The notes below the pieces were generated by a model. The model saw only the letters and a program-made list of their open reading frames with translations, searched no databases and was not told where the DNA came from. Shown piece by piece: positions 16,067 to 23,016 of a stretch of 64,000 nucleotides of DNA. The first letter of the stretch is position 1. Every line of letters begins with the position of its first letter. This DNA is from CAZKTO01 sp964555685 (GTDB taxonomy: Bacteria; Chloroflexota; Dehalococcoidia; SHYB01), in assembly GCA_964555685.1 (NCBI GenBank), contig CAZKTO010000006.1, forward strand, positions 1 through 64,000, given 5' to 3'. The translations under genes and the position numbers were made by a program.

Positions 16067-17248
16067 CTACTGGTTGGTGAGGATGGCGGTAATGCCGCTG
16101 TGGCGCGTGCCGAAGAAGCCGCCGACGCCGTGGACGAGGGCCGTCTTGGCGTTGGGCACCTGCCGCGGTGTGCCCCGGAAGTCGCCCCGGAGCTGGCGCG
16201 TGGCCTCCACCAGGAGGAACATGCCCCGCATGCCGGGATGGCAGGAGGAGAGGCCGCCGCCGTCCGGGTTCACCGGCAGTCGCCCGCCCAGGCCGATGCC
16301 GCCGTTCTCCACGAACGCCCCGCCCTCGCCCTTCTTGCAGAAGCCCAGGTCCTCGATGGTCATGAGGACGTTGATGCTGAAGGCGTCGTAGATCATGCAC
16401 AGGTCGATCTCCTTGTGCTGGACGCCCGCCGCCTTGAACGCCAGGGGCCCCGATTGCGCCGCGGCCGAGACGGTGAAGTCGCGGTGGCCGCCGCTCGTGT
16501 GCATGGCCGCCTCGCTCGCGCCCAGGAGCCAGACGGGTTTCGTCTTGCAGCTCTTGGCCACGTCCGGGTGGGCGACGATGATCGCCCCGCCGCCATCGCT
16601 GATGATGCAGCAGTCGAGGAGATGGAGCGGGTCGCAGATTAGGCGTGAGTTGAGCACGTCCTGGACCGTGATGGGGTCGCGGTACTTGGCGCTGGGGTTG
16701 AGGCCCGCGTGCTTGCGCATGGTGACGCCCACCCACGCCAGCTGCTCCGGCTTGGTGCCGTACTGGTGCATGTGGCGCGCCGCGCACAGGGCGTAGGTGC
16801 CGATGAGCGGCAGGCCCCAGGGCGCTTCGAAGTTGGACTCGACGGGCACCTCACCGCCATCGCCGCCGGGGAACGCCCGCGTGCCGATGCGCCGGCCCTC
16901 GGTGGTGGGCAGGCTGGCGTAGGCGATGGCGACCACCCGCGCCCGCCCCGTGGCGATGGCCTCCATGGCCCGGATGAGGTAGAGGACGAAGGCCGACCCG
17001 CCGACCTGCGTCGCCTCCAGGAACGTCGGGTAGATCCCCAGGTACTCGGCGAAGCTGATGGGCTGGAGGCCCGGGATGCGGGTGGAGCAGAGGCCGTCCA
17101 CGTCCGCGAGCGAGAGGCCGGCGTCGTCGAGGGCGGCCAGCAGGCACTCGGCCTGCACCTGGTTGGCCGTCTTGCCGGGCATGCTGCGCAGGGGGTGCTC
17201 GTACGCCCCCACGATGGCCCCGTTCTTATAGAGCGGTGATGGGCTCAA
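16067..17248 (-). CDS. Thiolase-like protein (SCP2/Ltp2-type, no nucleophilic cysteine at the usual site)
   Basis: 393-residue thiolase-fold protein. At the position of the reactive cysteine it reads TQVGGSAFVLYLIRAMEAI (near 80-98), with no Cys. The CMIYDAFSINVLMTIEDLG segment near 275-293 and SCHPGMRGMFLLVEATRQLRG near 340-360 match the lipid-transfer-protein/thiolase-like branch. In that branch, Ltp2 forms a complex with a DUF35 partner and cleaves beta-hydroxy acyl-CoA by retro-aldol chemistry. The adjacent DUF35 gene fits the same arrangement. The start is TTG, 6 nt after AAGGAGG. A classical thiolase role cannot be excluded from reading alone. Confidence 0.85.
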   Translation of the reverse strand: MSPSPLYKNGAIVGAYEHPLRSMPGKTANQVQAECLLAALDDAGLSLADVDGLCSTRIPGLQPISFAEYLGIYPTFLEATQVGGSAFVLYLIRAMEAIATGRARVVAIAYASLPTTEGRRIGTRAFPGGDGGEVPVESNFEAPWGLPLIGTYALCAARHMHQYGTKPEQLAWVGVTMRKHAGLNPSAKYRDPITVQDVLNSRLICDPLHLLDCCIISDGGGAIIVAHPDVAKSCKTKPVWLLGASEAAMHTSGGHRDFTVSAAAQSGPLAFKAAGVQHKEIDLCMIYDAFSINVLMTIEDLGFCKKGEGGAFVENGGIGLGGRLPVNPDGGGLSSCHPGMRGMFLLVEATRQLRGDFRGTPRQVPNAKTALVHGVGGFFGTRHSGITAILTNQ

Positions 17249-17289
17249 ACGCTGCCTCCTTGGAGTGTTACCTTTTGCTTAGGTGTCCG

Positions 17290-17375
17290 TGCCGGACCTC
17301 TCCCTCCTGTCCCTCTCCCTTCAGGAGAGGGACGATACCCCCTTCCTCTTCAGGGAAGGGGGCTAGGGGGTTAGG
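17290..17375. repeat. REP-like palindromic repeat, family R1, copy 3
   Basis: CCTCTCCCTCCTGTCCCTC, hairpin TCTCCCTTCAGGAGA, GGACGATACCCCC, hairpin TTCCTCTTCAGGGAA and GGGGGCTAGGGGGTTAGG. It directly abuts the CoA-transferase stop codon at 17376-17378. Confidence 0.8.
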
Positions 17376-18716
17376 TCACACCACGCTCTGTACGTAGTCC
17401 ATGCCGATGTGCCCCGCCTGCTCGAGGCGCCGGTAGTCGGCGTCCGAGTAGCCCAGGAGCTCCTTCCAGACGTACTCGTTGTGCTCGCCCAGGCGCGCGG
17501 GCGGCCGCCGCACCTCGACCGGCGCGTCCGAGAGATGCCAGAGGTTGGCGCCCGGGTGCCAGTGGCTCCCCGCCTCGGCATGGTGGACCATGCGGAAGTG
17601 CCCGCGGGCCCAGAGGTGCGGGTCCCCGGCGAACTCGGAGTCGTTGGTGACCTCGGCGGCGGGCACGCGCATCGATTGCAGCATGTGCGTCGTCTCGCGG
17701 GCCGTGTGCCGGCGCGTCCACGTGGCGATGCCGTCGTCCAGCTCGTCCTGGTTCTTCCACCGGCCCAGCCCCGACTCGAACTTGGGGTCCTGCGCCCAGA
17801 CCGGGTCGCCAATGGCCTCCCGCAGGGCGCGCCACTGCGCATCCGTCGCGACGGCGATGGCCACCCACCTCTCCTGCCCGAGGGCCGGGTAGACGCCGTG
17901 CGGCGCCATCCACGAGTGCCGGTTCCCCAGCGTCCCCTGCACCCGGCCGTTCATCGTGTAGTCCATGACCACGTCCGGGATCTGGCCGATGAGGTTCTCC
18001 GACTGGGACATATCGACCCACTGACCCTTGCCCGTCCGGTTCCGGTAGCGCAGGGCCGCCAGCACGGCGAAGGCGATACCCGCCCCGCCGGCGGCGTCCG
18101 AGTGGTTCGAGAGGGGCGTCTCGGAGGGGTCGCTGCCGGGGTAGCCGCGGATCCACGTGAAGCCGGAGAGGTCCTCCATCTGCGAGCCGAAGCCCCGGTG
18201 TCCCGCGTAGGGCCCCGTCGCGCCCATGCCGCTGGACGAGACCATGATGAGGTCCGGCTTCACCCGGCGCAGCGCCTCGTACCCCGCGCCCAGCTTCTGC
18301 ATCACGCCAGGGGTGCTGTTCTCGACCAGCACGTCCGACGTGGCGATGAGGCGCTTGAGCGCCTCGAGCCCCTCGGGCTTGAGCAGGTCCACGGTGAAGC
18401 TCAGCTTGTTGCGGGCGTGGGAGTTGAACATGGAGTGGCGGTTCCACGGACGCGGGCCCGGGTCCGCCTCCGGATAGGCGGCGCCCATGGGGCCCATGCC
18501 CGCTACCATCTGCTTGGTCGGCCGGGCGATGAACCCCCGCGTGTTCCACTGCCACCGCTGGGTGGACTCCATGAGGATGACCTCGGCGCCCATGTCCGCC
18601 AGCATCATCACGGCGAAGGGCCCGGCCCACGTGTACGTGTTGGCGATGACGCGGACGCCGTCCAGCGGCAGCGCCCCTCTGTCCTGGTGCTTCAGGGTCT
18701 TGTGCCGGTTCTCCAC
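17376..18716 (-). CDS. CaiB/BaiF-type CoA-transferase (family III), paralogue 2
   Basis: 446-residue family III CoA-transferase. ALPLDGVRVIANTYTWAGPF begins the domain near residue 16 and ADMGAEVILMES follows near 42-53. LLKPEGLEALKRLIATSDVLVENSTPGVM spans about 114-142 and supplies the conserved Asp/Glu region. The GHRGFGSQMEDLSGFTW and AHTARETTHMLQSMRVPAAEV segments are characteristic. It moves CoA between carboxylic acids through an aspartyl-CoA thioester. The start is GTG, 3 nt after the stop of the paralogue upstream, so the pair is co-translated and may form a heteromer. Confidence 0.9.
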   Translation of the reverse strand: MENRHKTLKHQDRGALPLDGVRVIANTYTWAGPFAVMMLADMGAEVILMESTQRWQWNTRGFIARPTKQMVAGMGPMGAAYPEADPGPRPWNRHSMFNSHARNKLSFTVDLLKPEGLEALKRLIATSDVLVENSTPGVMQKLGAGYEALRRVKPDLIMVSSSGMGATGPYAGHRGFGSQMEDLSGFTWIRGYPGSDPSETPLSNHSDAAGGAGIAFAVLAALRYRNRTGKGQWVDMSQSENLIGQIPDVVMDYTMNGRVQGTLGNRHSWMAPHGVYPALGQERWVAIAVATDAQWRALREAIGDPVWAQDPKFESGLGRWKNQDELDDGIATWTRRHTARETTHMLQSMRVPAAEVTNDSEFAGDPHLWARGHFRMVHHAEAGSHWHPGANLWHLSDAPVEVRRPPARLGEHNEYVWKELLGYSDADYRRLEQAGHIGMDYVQSVV

Positions 18717-18719
18717 GGG

Positions 18720-19922
18720 CTAGATCACCCCCATCCGCCGGATCTGAGCGAGCTCCTGGCGCGAGAAGCCGAGCTGGCCCCCGTAGACCTCCTCGTTGTG
18801 CTGGCCGAGCAGCGGCGCCGCGGTCCGCACGCCCGCGGGCGACGCGGGCATCTTGACGATGGGCCCGGCGTACTTGACGGGCCCCGTGGCGGGATGGCTC
18901 GTCTCCTGGAAGAACGCGCGGGCCTCGAAGTGGGGGTCTCGGGCCAGGTCTTCGACGGTGAAGACGGCGCCCGAGAGGATGCCCGCCTTGCGGGCGAGCG
19001 TCAGGAACTCTCGCTTGGTCCTCTCGGTGATCCACGGCAGGAAGATCGCGTCGAACTCGTCCTGCTTCTGAGGATCGAGCTGGGCCTCCCGGGGCGCCCA
19101 GTAGGCGTCCGAGGCCAGCTCCGGCATCCCCATCATGCGCGCGGCCAGGGGGAAGAACTGCATGCCGCCCCAGATGTTGACGAAGCCGTCCTTGCACGGG
19201 TAGACGCCCTGGGGATAGCCCTGCCCGCGCGCATCGGACTTGGGGAACTGGTAGCCGTGGTACTGGAAGGCCAGGGACATGGTGAGGCGCCGGTCCACGG
19301 AGGCGGCCTGGCTCTCGAAGATCGAGCAGTCGATGTGCCGGCCGCCGTCCTGCACTCCAAAGAGGCCGGTCAGGGTGGCCACGGCAGCGACGTACCCCGC
19401 GTGCATCTGCGTCGATTCGCCGGGGAGGCGCAGCGGGTATCGCTCGTCCTTGGTGTTGGTGGCCATGGGCCCGCCCGCCGCGTACAGGACCAGGTCCGTG
19501 CCCGCGTAGTCGCGGTAGGGCCCCGTCTGCCCGTAGTTGGAGAGGGAGGTCATCACCAGGCGGGGGTTGAGCGCTCGCAGCGCCTCGAACCCGATGCCGA
19601 GGCGGTCCACAACGCCGGGGCGGAAGCTCTCGACCACCACGTCCGCGTCCCGCGCCAGCTCTCTTACGATTTCGACGCCGAGGGACGACTTGAGGTTGAG
19701 GGTGACGCTCCGCTTGTTGGTGTTGAGGTGGAGGAAGAGGCCGCTCCGCTCCCGGTGGGGGTCGTCGCCGAAGAAGGGGCCCAGGCTCCGGCAGGGGTCG
19801 CCCTCGGGACGCTCGACCTTGAGGACGCTGGCGCCGAAGTCGGCCAGGAGCTTGGTGCAGGCCGGGCCGGCGACGTAGTGCGTGAGATCGAGGACGGTGA
19901 CGTCCGAGAGGGCCAGGTCCAT
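18720..19922 (-). CDS. CaiB/BaiF-type CoA-transferase (family III), paralogue 1
   Basis: 400-residue family III CoA-transferase starting MDLALSDVTVLDLTHYVAGP, with KLLADFGASVLKVERPEGDP near 24-43 and NKRSVTLNLKSSLGVEIVRE near 69-88. VVESFRPGVVDRLGIG near 96-111 is the usual site of the catalytic aspartate region. It ends with QHNEEVYGGQLGFSRQELA. Length is standard for the family, and the chain differs considerably from its neighbour at 17376. It lies between that paralogue and an enoyl-CoA hydratase, with gaps of 3 and 9 bp. Confidence 0.91.
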   Translation of the reverse strand: MDLALSDVTVLDLTHYVAGPACTKLLADFGASVLKVERPEGDPCRSLGPFFGDDPHRERSGLFLHLNTNKRSVTLNLKSSLGVEIVRELARDADVVVESFRPGVVDRLGIGFEALRALNPRLVMTSLSNYGQTGPYRDYAGTDLVLYAAGGPMATNTKDERYPLRLPGESTQMHAGYVAAVATLTGLFGVQDGGRHIDCSIFESQAASVDRRLTMSLAFQYHGYQFPKSDARGQGYPQGVYPCKDGFVNIWGGMQFFPLAARMMGMPELASDAYWAPREAQLDPQKQDEFDAIFLPWITERTKREFLTLARKAGILSGAVFTVEDLARDPHFEARAFFQETSHPATGPVKYAGPIVKMPASPAGVRTAAPLLGQHNEEVYGGQLGFSRQELAQIRRMGVI

Positions 19923-19931
19923 GGGCCGTCC

Positions 19932-20732
19932 CTACCGGCCCTGGGGCGCGGGCGCCCACCGAGGCGAGCGCCTCTCCAGGAACGCCTGCGGCCCTTCGCG
20001 GGTGTCCGGGTGCGGGCCGTGCTCGTCCAGCACCTTCCAGCCGTACTCGAGGGCGTCCTCGATACCGTAGTTGAGGCTGCCCCAGATGGCCCGCTTGGAC
20101 GCCATGAGGGCGGCGGGCGAGCACTTCATGATCGTCTTGGCCAGCTCCCGGGCCCGCGGGATCAGCTGGTCCTTGGGGACGATCTCGCTGATCATGCCCA
20201 GCTCGCGGGCGCGCTGGGCGCTCATCCGCTCCTGCCCGCCCATGAGCGACATCCGGATCACCGCTTCGAACGGCATCCGCCGCACGAGGCCGATGGGCTC
20301 GTGGACCGAGGCCATGCCCACCTTCACGTGCGTATCGAAGAACGTCGCGTGCTCGGCGGCGATGACGATGTCGCTATCGGCGATGAAGTGGAGTCCGCCG
20401 CCCACGACCATCCCGTTGACGGCGGTGATGACGGGCTTCCAGCACTTGTTCTGGATGGCCGTGAAGTAGAGCTTCAGGTGACCGCCGGCCTGATCGCGGC
20501 CACGCCGCTCGCCGCCGGCGGGGATGCTCACGTCGATGCCCGTGCAGAGGGCCCGGTCGCCGGCGCCCGTCAGGACCGCGACGACGATCGCCGGATCGCT
20601 CTTCACGTCCTCCCAGACGCGGCGCAGCTCTTCGTTCATCACCCAGTTCAGGGAGTTGAGCTTCTCGGGCCGGTTGAGGGTGATGGCGGCGATGCCCTCG
20701 GACTTGTCGTACGTGATCGTCTCGAACTGCAC
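19932..20732 (-). CDS. Enoyl-CoA hydratase/isomerase family protein
   Basis: 266-residue crotonase-fold protein. Oxyanion-hole segments are ALCTGIDVSIPAGG (about 61-74) and NGMVVGGGLHFIADSDIVIA (about 104-123), followed by EPIGLVRRMPFEAVIRMSLMG (about 145-165). The loop with PAGGERRGRDQAGGH is longer than in short members. It is the first gene of the minus-strand block running to 13569 and probably hydrates the enoyl-CoA made by an acyl-CoA dehydrogenase. Confidence 0.91.
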   Translation of the reverse strand: MQFETITYDKSEGIAAITLNRPEKLNSLNWVMNEELRRVWEDVKSDPAIVVAVLTGAGDRALCTGIDVSIPAGGERRGRDQAGGHLKLYFTAIQNKCWKPVITAVNGMVVGGGLHFIADSDIVIAAEHATFFDTHVKVGMASVHEPIGLVRRMPFEAVIRMSLMGGQERMSAQRARELGMISEIVPKDQLIPRARELAKTIMKCSPAALMASKRAIWGSLNYGIEDALEYGWKVLDEHGPHPDTREGPQAFLERRSPRWAPAPQGR

Positions 20733-20921
20733 GGCTGACCTCGCTCGCGGCTGAACGCCGCTCCGGGTGCGCCTGGGGGTTGCGCGACTCGCCCGCTCGC
20801 ATGCGAGCCGTCTCTGTGCGCCCGGCCGCCCGACCCGGCCACCAGCCGATGGAACGCACGCCTGCGGGCCGTCGCTATTATACGGGCGCGGCGTCTGAGG
20901 TCAACGCGCCCCACGGCCGCT

Positions 20922-21148
20922 CCAGGGCTTTTCAATTGACCTGGGGAGACCTCTTTTGATAAAGAGGCTTTCCCCAGGCCCCCTTCGGCAAGCTCAGGGC
21001 AGGCTCTTCCAGAAAACTCTAGAGGTGGCGTAGAGAGGGGGGCTCCCCTTGGAGCCCCCCTCTCTACGCCACGCCTAAGGTTCTTTGGGAGGGTCTGGGA
21101 ACACCTTTCTGTCAAGAAAGGGTTCCCAGGACAACCGAAAGGCCCTGG
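20922..21148. mobile_element. Three-hairpin repeat element H, copy A (227 bp)
   Basis: Bounded by CCAGGGC and GGCCCTGG. Hairpin 1 is at 20941-20977, hairpin 2 has a perfect 22-bp stem with a CCTT loop (about 21025-21072) plus a flanking stem AACTCTAG/CTAAGGTT, and hairpin 3 is at 21094-21129. Relative to copy B at 40782-40990 it contains an extra 24 bp at 20983-21006. The hairpin 2 arms differ from copy B but remain complementary. It lies in the divergent region between the enoyl-CoA hydratase and rpsT. The rest of 20733-21227 holds no gene. Confidence 0.88.
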
Positions 21149-21165
21149 CCCCGGGCGGCTTTCTG

Positions 21166-21194
21166 TTGCGCTGGCGGCGCTGGCCGTCTACAAT
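21166..21194 (+). promoter_or_regulatory. Promoter for rpsT
   Basis: TTGCGC (21166-21171), 17-bp spacer, TACAAT (21189-21194), just downstream of repeat element H copy A. A promoter of the same form (TTGCGC-17-TACACT) follows copy B. Confidence 0.55.
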
Positions 21195-21227
21195 GGGATT
21201 TCGCAGCTCCGGCTGCGGAGGCGACCT

Positions 21228-21590
21228 GTGACCACACAACCCCCGGCCAAGAGATCGGCCGTCCACGACTCGGCCAAGAAGGCGGCGCGCAAGAGCGTGC
21301 GCCAGCACGCCCGGAACAAGTCCGTTCGATCAGCCGTCAGGACGCGCGTCAAGCAGGTGGACCAGCTCATCGCCGAACAGGACCTGGCCCAGGCCGATAC
21401 GGCGCTGCGCCAGGCCATCCAGGCCCTGGACCGCGCCGAGCAGAAGGGGATCATCCACCCCAACAACGCCGCGCGACGCAAGTCCCGCCTGCTGCGCCGG
21501 CTGACCGCCGCCAAAGCGGTGACCGCCGCCAAAGCGGCCACGGCGCCCAAGCCGCGCCGCCGCACCCGCCGGACCGCCGCCAAGGCCTAG
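21228..21590 (+). CDS. rpsT: 30S ribosomal protein S20
   Basis: 120-residue ribosomal protein S20, an early-binding helical-bundle protein of the small subunit. The hallmark region is SAKKAARKSVRQHARNKSVR (residues 15-34), then VRTRVKQVDQLI and the GIIHPNNAARRKSRLLRRL segment near 75-93. The usual length is about 87 residues; the excess is a basic Ala/Lys/Arg tail (TAAKAVTAAKAATAPKPRRR). It starts with GTG, after GCGGAGGCG. Confidence 0.93.
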   Translation: MTTQPPAKRSAVHDSAKKAARKSVRQHARNKSVRSAVRTRVKQVDQLIAEQDLAQADTALRQAIQALDRAEQKGIIHPNNAARRKSRLLRRLTAAKAVTAAKAATAPKPRRRTRRTAAKA

Positions 21591-21674
21591 CGCCGCTCGC
21601 CGCTTACCCTCTGCCCTCCTTACCGCCGCTTGTTGGCTTCTGCCGCCTGCTCTTGGTTCCGCGCCATCGTCCCG

Positions 21675-21703
21675 TTGACACCCTGCGGGGCCGTGGCTAG
21701 ACT
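21675..21703 (+). promoter_or_regulatory. Promoter for lexA
   Basis: TTGACA (21675-21680), 17-bp spacer, TAGACT (21698-21703). The SOS box begins 8 bp downstream. Confidence 0.65.
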
Positions 21704-21710
21704 CGACCCA

Positions 21711-21722
21711 GAACGCGCGTTC
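21711..21722 (+). promoter_or_regulatory. SOS box (LexA operator)
   Basis: GAAC-GCGC-GTTC, a perfect match to the Gram-positive-type SOS box core GAAC-N4-GTTC. It lies at the predicted lexA transcription start, so LexA should repress its own gene and release it after DNA damage. Confidence 0.8.
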
Positions 21723-21769
21723 GATGCCAGCTGGCCGCATCGGGCACATGGCGCGAGCCAGGAGCGATC

Positions 21770-22411
21770 ATGAAGAAACTGTCCGAGAAGCAGCAGGCGA
21801 TCCTTCGGTTCTTGAGGGTGTACCAGGACCGCAAGGACCGCCCGCCTTCGATCCGGGAGATCCAGGACGCCTGCGGGATCAGCTCGACCTCCGTGGTGGA
21901 CTACAACCTGCGCCTGCTGGAGCGCGCCGGCTATATCCGCCGCGACCGCGAGGTCTCGCGCGGCATCGAGATCCTCGAGGGCGGTGCACCCAAGCCGCGG
22001 GTGGCGCGGGTGCCGCTCCTGGGCGCCATCGCCGCCGGCGCGCCGATCCCGGTCCCCGGCTCCGATACCTGGACCGCGGCGCCGGAGGGCTTCGTGCCGG
22101 TGCCCGAGTCGATGCTGCGCGGCCGCGAGGACGTCTACGCGCTTCGAGTGAAAGGCACGTCGATGATCGACGCCCTGGTGAACGATGGAGACATCGTGCT
22201 GGTGCGCCGGGAGACGAGCCCCCAGCCGGGGGAGATGGTCGTCGCCTGGCTCAGGGACCGGGAGGAGACGACCCTGAAGCGGTACTACCCGGAGGACGGG
22301 CGCGTGCGGCTCCAGCCGGCCAACAGCGCCATGGAGCCCATCTACGTGGACGCACGCAGCCTGGATATCCAGGGTAAAGTGGTAGGCGTCCTGCGGGAGA
22401 TGGACCTCTAG
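21770..22411 (+). CDS. lexA: LexA repressor
   Basis: 213-residue SOS repressor and self-cleaving serine peptidase. The N-terminal winged helix-turn-helix (MKKLSEKQQAILRFL, then PPSIREIQDACGISSTSVVDY at 25-45) binds the SOS box. The cleavage site Ala-Gly is in LLGAIAAGAPI (about 83-93). The catalytic Ser is in KGTSMIDALVNDGD (about 127-140) and the Lys in EETTLKRYYPE (about 164-174). Length is typical. RecA filaments trigger cleavage. A terminator follows the gene. Confidence 0.96.
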   Translation: MKKLSEKQQAILRFLRVYQDRKDRPPSIREIQDACGISSTSVVDYNLRLLERAGYIRRDREVSRGIEILEGGAPKPRVARVPLLGAIAAGAPIPVPGSDTWTAAPEGFVPVPESMLRGREDVYALRVKGTSMIDALVNDGDIVLVRRETSPQPGEMVVAWLRDREETTLKRYYPEDGRVRLQPANSAMEPIYVDARSLDIQGKVVGVLREMDL

Positions 22412-22493
22412 GATGCCTTCCCCGCCCCCGAGGCGCTCCGGGCCGACCGTCCCGGCGAAAGAGGCAGCCTCCAGCCCCGCAGGGGTCATGAAC

Positions 22494-22523
22494 AAGGGGC
22501 CCCGAAAAGAGCCCCTTTTCTTC
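22494..22523 (+). terminator. Rho-independent terminator after lexA
   Basis: AAGGGGC stem, 10-nt loop, GCCCCTT stem, then TTCTTC, about 85 bp after the lexA stop codon. Confidence 0.7.
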
Positions 22524-22586
22524 GAACCCCCTCGAGGCGCCCCGCCCGTCTAACAACGCGGAGGGCCGCGGACGGCGCCGCGAGGG

Positions 22587-22730
22587 CTAGTCGGACGAGG
22601 GCAGGGCGCGAGGCTGCTGGACCGCCAGCTCCTCGTCGTCGGCGAAGAGACTGCCGTCGCCGGCCTTGGTGCACAGCACCTGGACGCCGGACTTCTCGCT
22701 CACATACCGTCTGCCGAGTTGAATGGCCAC
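22587..22730 (-). CDS. 47-residue desulfoferrodoxin-N-like protein lacking its metal cysteines
   Basis: A small gene with GTG start preceded by GGGAGGAGAG. The peptide aligns with the upstream neighbour (22755-22886) and with desulfoferrodoxin N-terminal domains: LGRRYVSEKSGVQVLCTKAG corresponds to GKRYVCAKCGAEVIV. Both metal-binding cysteines of the CxxC pair are serines here, and the second pair (usually CC or CxG) reads FADD. It keeps the length, the GDGSL turn and a tail LQQPRALPSSD-like ending. It probably does not bind iron or zinc. It lies 24 bp downstream of its paralogue on the same strand. Confidence 0.72.
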   Translation of the reverse strand: MAIQLGRRYVSEKSGVQVLCTKAGDGSLFADDEELAVQQPRALPSSD

Positions 22731-22754
22731 GCTGGCTCTCCTCCCGGTGAGGCT

Positions 22755-22886
22755 CTAGCTCTTGAGCTTTAGCTCGATCTTCTCCGCGCCGTGCTTGCAA
22801 TACAGGGTCGCATTGCCGCCGCGGGTAACGATGACCTCGGCGCCGCACTTGGCGCAGACGTAGCGTTTTCCAGTTTGAGCCGGCAC
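22755..22886 (-). CDS. 43-residue desulfoferrodoxin-N-like mini-protein
   Basis: A small gene with GTG start and a perfect AGGAGG ribosome site. The peptide has one CxxC knuckle (RYVCAKCGAEVIVTRGG) and a single later cysteine followed by Lys-His (LYCKHGAEKIEL), where family members usually have a second cysteine. It resembles the free-standing desulfoferrodoxin N-terminal (FeS4-type) domain. The longer open frame to 22973 is not used, because the extra N-terminus is not conserved-looking and GTG 22886 has the ribosome site. Confidence 0.75.
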   Translation of the reverse strand: MPAQTGKRYVCAKCGAEVIVTRGGNATLYCKHGAEKIELKLKS

Positions 22887-23016
22887 GATCCGAATCCTCC
22901 TGAAGGTCGCTGGCGCGTCTCCGCGGGCCAAAAGCAGTGTCATTATAGCCTCCGCCCCTTGGAGCGTCAACACCTGTTGTGGGCGGTCGCGGCGCCGGGG
23001 CTCTCGCGTTCGCGCG

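Noticed and set aside
17409..20738. 1109-codon open frame on the plus strand
   Set aside because: It runs antisense to two CoA-transferases and a hydratase with clear motifs, and its translation is Arg/Gly/Val-rich without domains. It is a high-GC shadow.
20733..21227. Element H copy A as a leader RNA of rpsT
   Set aside because: It lies upstream of the predicted rpsT promoter, so it is not in the transcript unless a second promoter exists.
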